A stretch of DNA of 32,962 nucleotides from an uncultured Clostridia bacterium (lineage in GTDB: Bacteria; Bacillota; Clostridia; Oscillospirales; JAAYOS01), in NCBI GenBank assembly GCA_944387575.1, contig CALXFK010000059.1, forward strand, positions 1 through 32,962, read 5' to 3'. This document shows, one piece after another, positions 24,509 to 32,317 of the stretch; the stretch's first letter is position 1; each line of letters starts with the position of its first letter. Made by a program: the position numbers and the translations under genes. The notes under the pieces are model-generated. The model searched no databases and was not told the origin of the DNA. It saw only the letters and a program-made list of their open reading frames with translations.

Positions 24509-25495
24509 TCAATGTCCGGTGCGGAGATCGGCGCCGAAGAAAGGGAGCACGGTGAACTCGCCCCGAATACGCGAGGTGACCTGGGGGGTGTAGCGCGAGG
24601 ATATCTCCCCCTCGTCCAGACCGGTGCATATCACAAGGCGTCGACCGTCCTTGTGCCTTCGGTTGAGCAGCGTATAAAGGGAGGTGGAGATGAACGGGCT
24701 GCGCAGTTCGCTTCCCAGTCCGTCGAGGATGAACAGGTCACAGGCGTATATTCGGCTGAGCGCCGCTTCCGCCGCTTCGACGGTGTCGGGGTCATTTGAA
24801 AACTTTTCCCGCTCGCACAACGAGAAGAAGGACACTGCCTCTAGCGCAATGACCGAGCGCCCCTGTCGCGAGAGCGACGCGGCGATGGCACTTGCGAGAA
24901 ACGTCTTTCCAAGCCCGGGTCCTCCAGTGAGCAGCAGGCTGAGCTCCTGCGCGTCCAGCCGTTCCGCGAAGCTGCGGCAGGTGTCCAGAATGTCGTCCAT
25001 GTTTGTGCGGGGGGATATGCCCCAGTCGGGGTCGACGGCGGCGGAGTACAGGTCCGCATTAAAGGTGTCAAAGGTTTCTGAGCGCACCGGAAGCGTCTGT
25101 TCAAGTTCGTCGAGCTGAGCCTCGCAGTAAGCCTCGATAAGGCAACGGCAGGGTTTTCCGCCGACGTAGTGTTTATCTGAACAGAGTGGACAGAGCGGCT
25201 TGGGGTCGAGAACGTCGGAGGGAAGTCCGAGCTCGGCGAGCAGCTCGCGCTGCTCCTTCCGTCGGGAACTGACCCACGCCTGAGCGCGCTCGGCGGCTGC
25301 GCGACCCTCGCCGCGCTTCAGCGCTTCTCCGGCGAGCCGAAGCATCTCTGAGCGTATCTCCCGGTCGATGGCGGCGATGCGCGGCTCACGGCGGAATATT
25401 TCGGCTCTGCGCATGTCAAGCTGGTCTCGTGATCTCCGCTCGCGCGAGGCGAGCTCGGCATATACCTCGCCGAGGATCTTCACATCAAATGCCAT
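24509..25495 (-). CDS. DnaC/DnaI-like helicase loader ATPase
   Basis: An AAA+ ATPase that loads the replicative helicase onto DNA, by family. 328 residues. N-terminal about 90 residues are charged and helical; a zinc site follows with C102, C105, C116 and C118 ('CPLC', 'CRC'). Walker A 'TGGPGLGKTF' is at 190-199 and Walker B 'LFILDGLGSE' at 254-263; 'TGLDEGEI' and 'SRIRGEF' match sensor and Arg-finger regions of DnaC/IstB-like ATPases. ATG at 25495 is preferred over the upstream TTG because AGAGG is seven bases before it. It follows the DnaD gene, the usual clostridial pair. Confidence 0.9.
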   Translation of the reverse strand: MAFDVKILGEVYAELASRERRSRDQLDMRRAEIFRREPRIAAIDREIRSEMLRLAGEALKRGEGRAAAERAQAWVSSRRKEQRELLAELGLPSDVLDPKPLCPLCSDKHYVGGKPCRCLIEAYCEAQLDELEQTLPVRSETFDTFNADLYSAAVDPDWGISPRTNMDDILDTCRSFAERLDAQELSLLLTGGPGLGKTFLASAIAASLSRQGRSVIALEAVSFFSLCEREKFSNDPDTVEAAEAALSRIYACDLFILDGLGSELRSPFISTSLYTLLNRRHKDGRRLVICTGLDEGEISSRYTPQVTSRIRGEFTVLPFFGADLRTGH

Positions 25496-25540
25496 CTTCA
25501 AACCTCTCAACTCTCGTAGTAGTGCCCGTATTCAAAGCGA

Positions 25541-26491
25541 TCATTTGTGCTTGCCCTCCTCGATCTCACGGAGCCTGCGCAGCCGTTCGCTATCCGAACG
25601 CCGCGGAGAAGGAGTGGGCGCGCGCGTGCCGGCGTCCTGCCCCGACCGCTCCGGGTTTCGATCACTGCGGCGTTGCGCACCCTCCTGTGTCTCCTCCGCC
25701 GGGCGTCCGTGCGCAGCCCAGTCCTCGAGGATCTTGTTCATGTAACGCCATTTGAGCGACCCGGTGTTGACGACCGTTCGGTCATACGCGGCATAGATCG
25801 TGTCGTCGTCGAGCGGAAGTTCTATCCACCGGTCTATGTATGCGCGCTCGGTAGCGGTGAGGCTGCGCCCTGTGATCTGGAACATGCGGGCAAGCCGCGC
25901 CGAGCGCTCCTCGCGCTGCTCGAGTTGCCTTACATGCGCCTCCGCCTCGCTCTCGGTCGTGACCCCGTCGCGAGCCCAGCGGTACGCCTCCTTTTCGATC
26001 ATGTACATCGTGACGCGCGCGGTCTCTCCGCTGCGACGCTTCGCCCGGTTGTCACAGTAGCTGACGAGCAGCATCAGCGCGCCCGCGGGCAGACCTGCGT
26101 TCTGGTAAACGCTCAAAAGGCGACCGACATCGGTGGTGGTGAGCGTGCGCCCGAGGCGCGTCTGTGTGTAGCGCAGAGTTTCGGCAAACGCGGCGTCCCG
26201 CTCGAGGGTCTCACTGATGTCCGCTGCGGTGTAGTGAGGGGGCTCCTCCGCCGGTTCGAGTGGTGCGGAGGGCAGCATACCAAGGCTCTCGAGCTGCGCC
26301 ACCGCTGCGCGAAACTCCGCTTCGCTCCAGCCGAGTTCCGCCGCGATCAGCTTTCCGTCTCCGTCTCGACCTGCGTCTCCGCCAAAACATGAGAGACGAA
26401 GCCAGAGCATACAAGCCCTAGCGTCTCTCGCCGAGAGCAGCTTGCGCGCAGTTGCCTCGGATATATGAATTTCCCTGTTTTCGTTTGCCAT
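25541..26491 (-). CDS. DnaD-domain replication protein
   Basis: 316 residues. Primosome protein of the DnaD/DnaB_2 type that helps open DNA or restart replication. The N-terminal 70 residues resemble a winged-helix with 'LAAELGWSEAEFRAAVAQLESLGML'-type spacing. Two DnaD domains follow: one around 105-175 ('YTQTRLGRTLTTTDVGRLLSVYQNAGLPAGALMLLVSY') and another around 205-265 ('FQITGRSLTATERAYIDRWIELPLDDDTIYAAYDRTV' and 'WRYMNKILEDW'). The tail is basic and Ser/Arg-rich. ATG at 26491 begins 'MANEN'; GGACGGA is a weak site. Longer open frame upstream has no ribosome binding site. Confidence 0.9.
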   Translation of the reverse strand: MANENREIHISEATARKLLSARDARACMLWLRLSCFGGDAGRDGDGKLIAAELGWSEAEFRAAVAQLESLGMLPSAPLEPAEEPPHYTAADISETLERDAAFAETLRYTQTRLGRTLTTTDVGRLLSVYQNAGLPAGALMLLVSYCDNRAKRRSGETARVTMYMIEKEAYRWARDGVTTESEAEAHVRQLEQREERSARLARMFQITGRSLTATERAYIDRWIELPLDDDTIYAAYDRTVVNTGSLKWRYMNKILEDWAAHGRPAEETQEGAQRRSDRNPERSGQDAGTRAPTPSPRRSDSERLRRLREIEEGKHK

Positions 26492-26610
26492 ATAAGTCCG
26501 TCCAGAAAGAATCGGGCGGTCGCCGTGCAGGTGTTTTTCCATGTGCGACCGCGACTTAAAACGCCGCAGGTGCGAAGCCGGAAAACCGCACATTACCGCC
26601 TCTCCATGCT

Positions 26611-26639
26611 ATTATAGCACACGTCCGCGCACTGGACAA
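26611..26639 (-). promoter_or_regulatory. dnaD operon promoter
   Basis: On the minus strand TTGTCC (26639-26634), exactly 17 bp and a perfect TATAAT (26616-26611), with an extended TGC before the -10. Leader is about 115 bases. Confidence 0.85.
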
Positions 26640-26661
26640 GCGACAGTTTACATGCTATACT
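26633..26661 (+). promoter_or_regulatory. zapA operon promoter
   Basis: TGGACA (26633-26638), 17 bp and TATACT (26656-26661) with extended TGC. Its -35 uses the same base pairs as the -35 of the divergent dnaD promoter. Confidence 0.82.
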
Positions 26662-26710
26662 TCTATATAAAAAAGGGTCGCAGAGCTTGTAGCAGAAATG
26701 GGATGAAAGG

Positions 26711-27403
26711 ATGTGCGCAGCAGTGAAAAGAAAGACAACTGTAAACATTTACGATATGGAGTTTACCCTCGTGGGCGAGGAGAGCGAGGAGTATGTCCAG
26801 AAGGTCGCCGGACTTGTTGACGAGCGTATGCGCGAGGTGGCGTCAAACGGGCTTTCGACGGTGGCGTCCGCTATCCTGACGGCAACAAACATAGCCGATG
26901 ACTACTTCAAGGCGCTCGACTCGCTCGACGCGGTAAAAAGGCAGCTGCGTGAATATTTTGAGGAGATTTCGCGCCTGAAGGACGAGGTGGACGAACTGCG
27001 CCGTGCCACACGCGGAACAAAGGGTGGCTCCCGTTTCCGTGCACACATGCAGGCGACGGAGGACTCCGAGACGGAACAGAGCCGGGTGGAATCGGCAGGA
27101 ATGGCAGAGCAGGAGGAGAGCGCTGCACCGCGTCAGAAAAAGACACGTGCGTCGCGGGAGAAGGCGGAAAAGGTCGTGGACCCGGCGGGACTTACGGAAC
27201 CGGTGGAGTCCGTGGGACCGGCAACGCAGGCGGAGTCACAGGAGGATACCGCAGACATTGCGGTTGAGACCTCGCAGGTATCCGAACCGACCGTCGAGAC
27301 TGAGGCTGAGCCGGAGGGTGCCGCAGCGCCGGAGAGCATTGACGTGATCGGCGACGACAAGACCGGGCACGCCGACATCGGCGAAACAGACGCAGACAGG
27401 TGA
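26711..27403 (+). CDS. zapA: ZapA-like cell-division protein with long acidic tail
   Basis: ZapA bundles FtsZ at the division ring. The N-terminal about 90 residues fit: 'TTVNIYDMEFTLVGEESEEYVQKVAGLVDERMREVA' followed by a helix 'TATNIADDYFKALDSLDAVKRQLREYFEEISRLKDEVDELRR'. Usual ZapA ends here at 85-140 residues. This protein goes on for about 130 more residues of Glu, Ala, Ser, Thr and Val without predicted fold. ATG at 26711 or GTG at 26723 could be the start; neither ribosome binding site is ideal. Three bases separate it from the U32 gene. Confidence 0.85.
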   Translation: MCAAVKRKTTVNIYDMEFTLVGEESEEYVQKVAGLVDERMREVASNGLSTVASAILTATNIADDYFKALDSLDAVKRQLREYFEEISRLKDEVDELRRATRGTKGGSRFRAHMQATEDSETEQSRVESAGMAEQEESAAPRQKKTRASREKAEKVVDPAGLTEPVESVGPATQAESQEDTADIAVETSQVSEPTVETEAEPEGAAAPESIDVIGDDKTGHADIGETDADR

Positions 27404-27406
27404 GAA

Positions 27407-29509
27407 ATGGCGATTGAACTGCTTGCCCCCGCAGGGTCCTCTGAGGGCGTGCGCGCGGCGGTGATGAACGGTGCGGATGCGGTGTATCTGGGACTTGGTG
27501 GGTTCAATGCGCGGCGAGGCGCGAAGAATTTTACGCTCTCCGAGTTCCGTGAGGCGGCGGAGTACTGTCGTGTGCGCGGAGTGCGGACATATGTGACACT
27601 GAATACGCTCGTCTACGACCGCGAGATGGAGGATGCGGTGGAGCTTGCGCGCGCGGTGAGTGCCGCGGGGGCGGACGCCGTGCTGGTGCAGGATCTCGGG
27701 CTTGCGCGGGTACTGCGCGAGGCGCTGCCCGACCTTCCGCTGCATGCGTCCACGCAGATGACGATACACAACATTGCGGGGGTGCGGCGCGCGGCAGAGC
27801 TCGGGATGGATAGAGTGGTGCTCTCGCGCGAGCTGTCTGCGGAGGCGATACGGAAAATATGCGCGGAGTCTCCTGTGGAGATAGAGGTGTTTGCCCACGG
27901 CGCACTCTGTTTCTGCTACAGCGGGCAGTGCTATTTTTCTGCCATGATCGGCGGAAGAAGCGGAAACAGGGGTGCTTGCGCGCAGCCCTGCCGTCTGGAG
28001 TATGGATTTGGGAGCAAATCAGGGGAGCATCCGCTGAGCCTGAAAGATCTCTCACTTGCGGGAAGGCTGCGCGAGCTTGAGGAGATGGGCGTGCGCTGCC
28101 TGAAAATAGAAGGGCGAATGAAGCGCCCGGAGTATGCCGCGATAGTTACCCGTGTGTTTTCGGATGCGCTGAGAGAGAAGCGCGAGCCGACGGCGGAGGA
28201 GATGCACGTGCTCGAAATGGTATTCAGCCGCAGCGGGTTTACCAGTGGGTACTACGATGCGGCAAAGAGCGCGGATATGCTTGGCGTGCGCACCGAGGCG
28301 GTGGGCGCGGAAGCGGCGGCGGTCGCGCGGTTGTTCGAGCGCACCCGCAGTGAATATATGCGTGAAGGCGAGCGCAAGCGCGTGCCGGTCCGGTTTGCCT
28401 GCCGTATTGCCGCAGGCAAGCCGGCGGTGCTTGCAGTGGAGGATGCTGACGGCAACAGTGCGCTTGTGAGCGGAAAGGTCGCGGAGCCTGCGCGAAGCCG
28501 TGAACTAATCGGCGCGGAGGTGAGCACCCAGCTCTATAAGACCGGCGGGACGCCGTATATATGTGAGTTTGCGCGGTCAAAGGTGGATAAAGGCGTTTCG
28601 TTGCCGATAAGCGAGATAAACTCTCTGCGCCGCGCCGCACTTGCGGAGCTTTCCTCCCGGAGAGGCGTTCCGCCGGAGCGGAGGAGCCTGCCGTATGAGC
28701 GGGTCGCGCGCGGCAGGATGCGCAGGGAGGAGCCGGCAATAGTGGTGGAGGCAAGGCGGCTCGAACAGCTCAGTGACCGCCTGCTCAGGCAGAAGCCGGA
28801 GCGGATATATCTGCCGCTCGAGGTGGCGGTAGGCGACATGGTCCGGCTCAAAGAGCTTGCCGAAACGGCGGAGGTGGCAGTCGTACTGCCCCGGATATCC
28901 ACCGACGCGGAGCGCGCCTCCTTCGAAATGATGCTCTCGAACGCCGCGCTTGCAGGGGTGCGGGAGGCGCTTGTCGGCAATCTGGGGGCGATAGATGCGG
29001 CGCTTGAGCGCGGGTTCGCGCTGCGCGGGGACTTTGGGCTGAACATAACGAATTCACATGCCCTCCTCGAGCTCGAGCGGCTCGGATTTCGCTCAGCAAC
29101 GGTGAGCTTTGAGCTCACGTTTGCGCGTATCCGGGATATGGCGAAGCCGATAGACTGCGAATTCATTGCTTATGGACGGCTGCCGCTGATGATAAGCGAG
29201 CAGTGTATAGTAAAAAACAGGTATGGAGATTGCAGGTGTGACAACGGCGTCGTGCTCACCGACCGCACAGGGGAGAACTTCCCGATACTGCGCGAGAGCG
29301 GGTGCAGGAGCGGTGTGTATAACGCGCACAAGCTGTGGCTTGCCGACCGTACCGAAGACTGGCGCGGGCTTGGTCTAGCGGCGGCGCGGCTGATGTTCAC
29401 GACTGAGAACCCGGTTGAGTGCGCCGACGTCCTCGAACGTTACCGCGGAAACGGGAACTATGAGCCGGGTCGTAAGACACGCGGGCTGTATTATCGCGGC
29501 GCACAGTGA
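27407..29509 (+). CDS. Peptidase U32 family protein with DUF3656 (RlhA-like)
   Basis: 700 residues. Despite the family name, studied members hydroxylate RNA: proteins with the U32 plus DUF3656 layout include RlhA, which modifies 23S rRNA C2501. The U32 core has 'LLAPAGSSEGVRAAVMNGADAVYLG' (5-29) and the iron-sulfur cysteines C168, C170, C175, C191 and C195 within 'FAHGALCFCYSGQCYFS' and 'NRGACAQPC'. The DUF3656 region follows around 300-410. A second U32-like part continues with 'CRCDNG' near 605-610. AGGTGA precedes the ATG. Its place directly after zapA is common in Clostridia. Confidence 0.9.
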   Translation: MAIELLAPAGSSEGVRAAVMNGADAVYLGLGGFNARRGAKNFTLSEFREAAEYCRVRGVRTYVTLNTLVYDREMEDAVELARAVSAAGADAVLVQDLGLARVLREALPDLPLHASTQMTIHNIAGVRRAAELGMDRVVLSRELSAEAIRKICAESPVEIEVFAHGALCFCYSGQCYFSAMIGGRSGNRGACAQPCRLEYGFGSKSGEHPLSLKDLSLAGRLRELEEMGVRCLKIEGRMKRPEYAAIVTRVFSDALREKREPTAEEMHVLEMVFSRSGFTSGYYDAAKSADMLGVRTEAVGAEAAAVARLFERTRSEYMREGERKRVPVRFACRIAAGKPAVLAVEDADGNSALVSGKVAEPARSRELIGAEVSTQLYKTGGTPYICEFARSKVDKGVSLPISEINSLRRAALAELSSRRGVPPERRSLPYERVARGRMRREEPAIVVEARRLEQLSDRLLRQKPERIYLPLEVAVGDMVRLKELAETAEVAVVLPRISTDAERASFEMMLSNAALAGVREALVGNLGAIDAALERGFALRGDFGLNITNSHALLELERLGFRSATVSFELTFARIRDMAKPIDCEFIAYGRLPLMISEQCIVKNRYGDCRCDNGVVLTDRTGENFPILRESGCRSGVYNAHKLWLADRTEDWRGLGLAAARLMFTTENPVECADVLERYRGNGNYEPGRKTRGLYYRGAQ

Positions 29510-29521
29510 GGTGTAGCGGAT

Positions 29522-30001
29522 ATGAAAGTGAGATTCAGGAAGGTCCCCTCGCCCGGGGGGATGATCGTTCCCCTCCCGCGTGCGGCGACGCCGGGGAGCG
29601 CGGGGCTTGATCTCCAGGCGTGCATAGATGCGCCGGTGACGGTCATGCCGGGCGCGCAGGCGCTGCTGCCGGCGGGGCTTGCGGTAGAGATACCCGAGGG
29701 ATATGTCGGACTTGTGTTTGGACGCAGCGGGCTTGGAATAAAGCACGGTATCACCCTCTCGAACAGCGTCGGAGTGATAGACAGCGACTATCGTGGCGAG
29801 CTGCGGGTGGGGCTCATAAACCACGGGGAAGCGGAATACACCGTGGAACCGGGCGAACGGATAGCGCAGCTTGTTATAATGCCGTATGCTGCGGTCGAGC
29901 CGGTTGAGGCGGAGAGCCTCGGGGAGACTGAGCGTGCGGACGGAGGATTTGGGTCGACCGGCAGGACGGCCGCGGGAGAGCCCGCAGGAGATAAGATATG
30001 A
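29522..30001 (+). CDS. dut: dUTP diphosphatase
   Basis: Hydrolyses dUTP to dUMP and pyrophosphate, keeping uracil out of DNA and feeding dTMP synthesis. 159 residues of the trimeric type; all five motifs are present: 'SAGLDLQA' (26-33), 'GRSGLGIKHGI' (67-77), 'GVIDSDYRGEL' (84-94), 'GERIAQLVI' (111-119) and 'GGFGSTG' (141-147). The last phosphate-loop motif is followed by a short tail. Its TGA overlaps the ATG of the next gene as ATGA. Confidence 0.96.
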   Translation: MKVRFRKVPSPGGMIVPLPRAATPGSAGLDLQACIDAPVTVMPGAQALLPAGLAVEIPEGYVGLVFGRSGLGIKHGITLSNSVGVIDSDYRGELRVGLINHGEAEYTVEPGERIAQLVIMPYAAVEPVEAESLGETERADGGFGSTGRTAAGEPAGDKI

Positions 30002-30255
30002 AATCTAAGTGGATGGCGCTTTTTTGCATGATCTGCGGGGCTGTGGTCGGCTCGTTTGTGGGCGACCTCTGCTCGCAGGTGAGCTTTTTGAAGTGGCTCG
30101 GGTGGTCGAAGTCGCTCGGATTGTCGATAAACGAACCGCTCGACCTCGACCTGATCGTGCTGCGGCTGCGGTTTGGAGTGTCGCTGAACATCTCCATCTG
30201 CACGATAATTTTTATATTTGCGGCGCTGTTTCTTTATAGGCGGCTTGCAAGATGA
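29998..30255 (+). CDS. DUF4321 small membrane protein
   Basis: 85 residues with two hydrophobic helices: about 5-25 ('WMALFCMICGAVVGSFVGDL') and 60-80 ('LNISICTIIFIFAALFLYRR'). The gene next to maf and the layout match DUF4321, of unknown function. The ATG overlaps the dut stop, so translation is probably coupled. Confidence 0.85.
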   Translation: MKSKWMALFCMICGAVVGSFVGDLCSQVSFLKWLGWSKSLGLSINEPLDLDLIVLRLRFGVSLNISICTIIFIFAALFLYRRLAR

Positions 30256-30295
30256 GCAATTCAGGTCTTTAGCCGTGGTATGGAGGGTATAATTT

Positions 30296-30880
30296 ATGCA
30301 GACGGAACCTGTGCTCGTGCTCGCGAGCGCATCCCCGCGCAGGCGTGCGCTGCTTGAAGGGATAGGGGCGCGATTCGCGGTAGAGGAAGCCGGGTGCGAC
30401 GAGAGTGCGGCGGATATGTTGCCTGCGCGTGCACGTGTGGAGGAACTTGCACGGATGAAGTGTGCCGCCGTCGCTGCGCGGCACCCTGACCGAGTAGTCA
30501 TAGGCGCGGATACGATGGTGCTCGACGCGCAGGGAGAACTGCTCGGAAAGCCGAAAGACGAGCCGGATGCGAAGAGGATGCTGCTTGCGCTCTCGGGCAG
30601 GATGAACACGGTGCTGACCGGCGTGTGCGTAATGGCGGACGGCGGGAAGGTCGAACGGCGTGGCGTGGAGGAGACGCAGGTTTACTTCCGCGAGCTTGAC
30701 GAGCGAGAGATAGACAGATATATCGCCACCGGGGAGCCGCTGGACAAGGCGGGCGCATACGGTGTGCAGGGGCGCGGCGCGCTCTTTGTACGCCGCATAG
30801 AGGGGGATTATTTCAATGTCGTGGGGCTGCCGCTTGTGCTGACGGCGAGGCTGCTCGGCGAAGTGGGGTATACACTTTAG
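30296..30880 (+). CDS. maf: Maf-like nucleotide pyrophosphatase
   Basis: Removes pyrophosphate from non-canonical or modified nucleotides such as dTTP/UTP; overexpression in relatives blocks septation. 194 residues with the opening 'LVLASASPRRRALLEG' (8-23), 'VIGADTMVLD', 'GKPKDEPDAKRML' and 'YGVQGRGALFVRRIEGDYFNVVGLPL'. GGAGGG sits before the ATG. It lies 40 bases after DUF4321 and 15 before mreC. Confidence 0.95.
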   Translation: MQTEPVLVLASASPRRRALLEGIGARFAVEEAGCDESAADMLPARARVEELARMKCAAVAARHPDRVVIGADTMVLDAQGELLGKPKDEPDAKRMLLALSGRMNTVLTGVCVMADGGKVERRGVEETQVYFRELDEREIDRYIATGEPLDKAGAYGVQGRGALFVRRIEGDYFNVVGLPLVLTARLLGEVGYTL

Positions 30881-30895
30881 GGCGGAGGCGCTCAG

Positions 30896-31738
30896 ATGAA
30901 AAATTTCTTTCGCAGCAGGGCTGCGGTCGTCGTGATGATCGCGACGGTGATAATACTGGTGCTTGCGATCGTTGGCGCGTCAACGGCGGGGAGGGCATCC
31001 CCGGTGTCCAACGTGGTGGGGGTGCTCATGACCCCGTTTCGCAGCGCCGCGGATGGGATAGGTCGTTTTTTCGGGGGGATATACTCGCGTTTCTACGAAT
31101 ATGCGGAGCTTGAGAGCGAGAACGCCGCACTGCGCCGCAGAATAGCGGATATGGAGGCAAGTGTCCGAGAGAGCGAGAAGGCACTCGAGGAGAATGCGCG
31201 CCTGCGCAGTCTGCTCGGTCTTGCTGAGCGGAAACGCGACCTTGAGTTCGTGATGTGCGGAGTGGTGAGCCGCGATTCTGGGGACTGGGCGTCGACTCTC
31301 ACTATCTCCAAAGGCTCGGCGAACGGAATAGAGTGTTTTGATTGCGTGGTCGACGAGGAGGGAAACCTTGTCGGGCAGGTCACCGAACTCGGCACCAACT
31401 GGGCGACGGTGACGACCCTTGTGGATAGCTCATTTGAGCTGGGCGCGGTGATAGCACGCACCGGGGTGGCGGCGGTCGCCGAGGGGGACTTTGGGTTGAT
31501 GGCGAAGGGATGCCTGAAACTCACATACCTTCCGGCGGCTGCGGTGATACTGAATGGTGACACCGTCTTGACAAGTGGTGTGGGCGGGGTGTTCCCGAGC
31601 GACCTTGTCATAGGCACAGTGGAGGAGCTTGAGAGCGACTATTCGGGTACAGGGAGCTATGCGGTGATACGTCCCGCGACCGAGCTCGATGAGCTGGTGC
31701 AGGTGTTTGTCGTGTCGTCGTTTGAGATCAGCGAGTGA
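30896..31738 (+). CDS. mreC: Rod shape-determining protein MreC
   Basis: A membrane-anchored scaffold of the elongation machinery. 280 residues. One N-terminal transmembrane helix (about 8-30), a coiled coil (about 67-110, 'ELESENAALRRRIADMEASV'), then two beta-barrel domains with 'VVSRDSGDWASTLTISKGSANGI' and 'VLTSGVGGVFPSDLVIGTV', typical of the family. In many Clostridia mreB lies directly upstream; here maf does. Confidence 0.95.
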   Translation: MKNFFRSRAAVVVMIATVIILVLAIVGASTAGRASPVSNVVGVLMTPFRSAADGIGRFFGGIYSRFYEYAELESENAALRRRIADMEASVRESEKALEENARLRSLLGLAERKRDLEFVMCGVVSRDSGDWASTLTISKGSANGIECFDCVVDEEGNLVGQVTELGTNWATVTTLVDSSFELGAVIARTGVAAVAEGDFGLMAKGCLKLTYLPAAAVILNGDTVLTSGVGGVFPSDLVIGTVEELESDYSGTGSYAVIRPATELDELVQVFVVSSFEISE

Positions 31739-31741
31739 GCT

Positions 31742-32257
31742 ATGGACGAGTATAAAAGGGATCTTGTCGTCAAGTGGGCGATATACGTTGCCGCAGCCAT
31801 CGTGTTTTCGGTGGTCGAGACGCGGCTGATGCCGCACATACGGGTATTTGGAGTGTCGCCCGGGTTTGGCGCGGCGCTGACCGTGGCGGTCGCGATGTAC
31901 GAGGGGGCGGCGAGCGGCGCGGTGTTTGGATTCGTATGCGGGGCACTTGAGTATCTTTCGCCGGGCAATTCTGAGCTTATATACATGCTTGTGTATATGC
32001 TCGGCGGATATGCGGCGGGGGCTATGTGCAGCTATATGTTCAACCGTAGCATAGTTACCGCATTTCTCGGTGTATTTGTGTTGAATACGGTGGCAGTGCT
32101 GCTGTATTTCGTGTTTATGATAGCTCTTCCGCGCCACGCTGGATTGTCGGCGCTTGCGACGGCGGGTGTGGCGGAGATATTGATGTCGACAGCGGTCACG
32201 CCGGTGGTATACCTGCCGGTAAAGGCGGTGGCGCGGCGCTGGAACGTCACAGAATAG
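31742..32257 (+). CDS. mreD: Rod shape-determining protein MreD
   Basis: A 171-residue integral membrane protein with about five hydrophobic helices, starting three bases after mreC. 'TRLMPHIRVFGVSPGFGAALTVAVAMYEGAASGAVFGFVCGALEYLSPGN' matches the usual MreD start and 'G.xxGFxxGL..D' segment. With MreC and PBP2 it forms the elongation complex. Confidence 0.92.
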   Translation: MDEYKRDLVVKWAIYVAAAIVFSVVETRLMPHIRVFGVSPGFGAALTVAVAMYEGAASGAVFGFVCGALEYLSPGNSELIYMLVYMLGGYAAGAMCSYMFNRSIVTAFLGVFVLNTVAVLLYFVFMIALPRHAGLSALATAGVAEILMSTAVTPVVYLPVKAVARRWNVTE

Positions 32258-32317
32258 GTCGGGACAGTAACCGGTAAAGTACGACCCGCTGCAAGGACGC
32301 AGCAAAAGGAAACGCCT

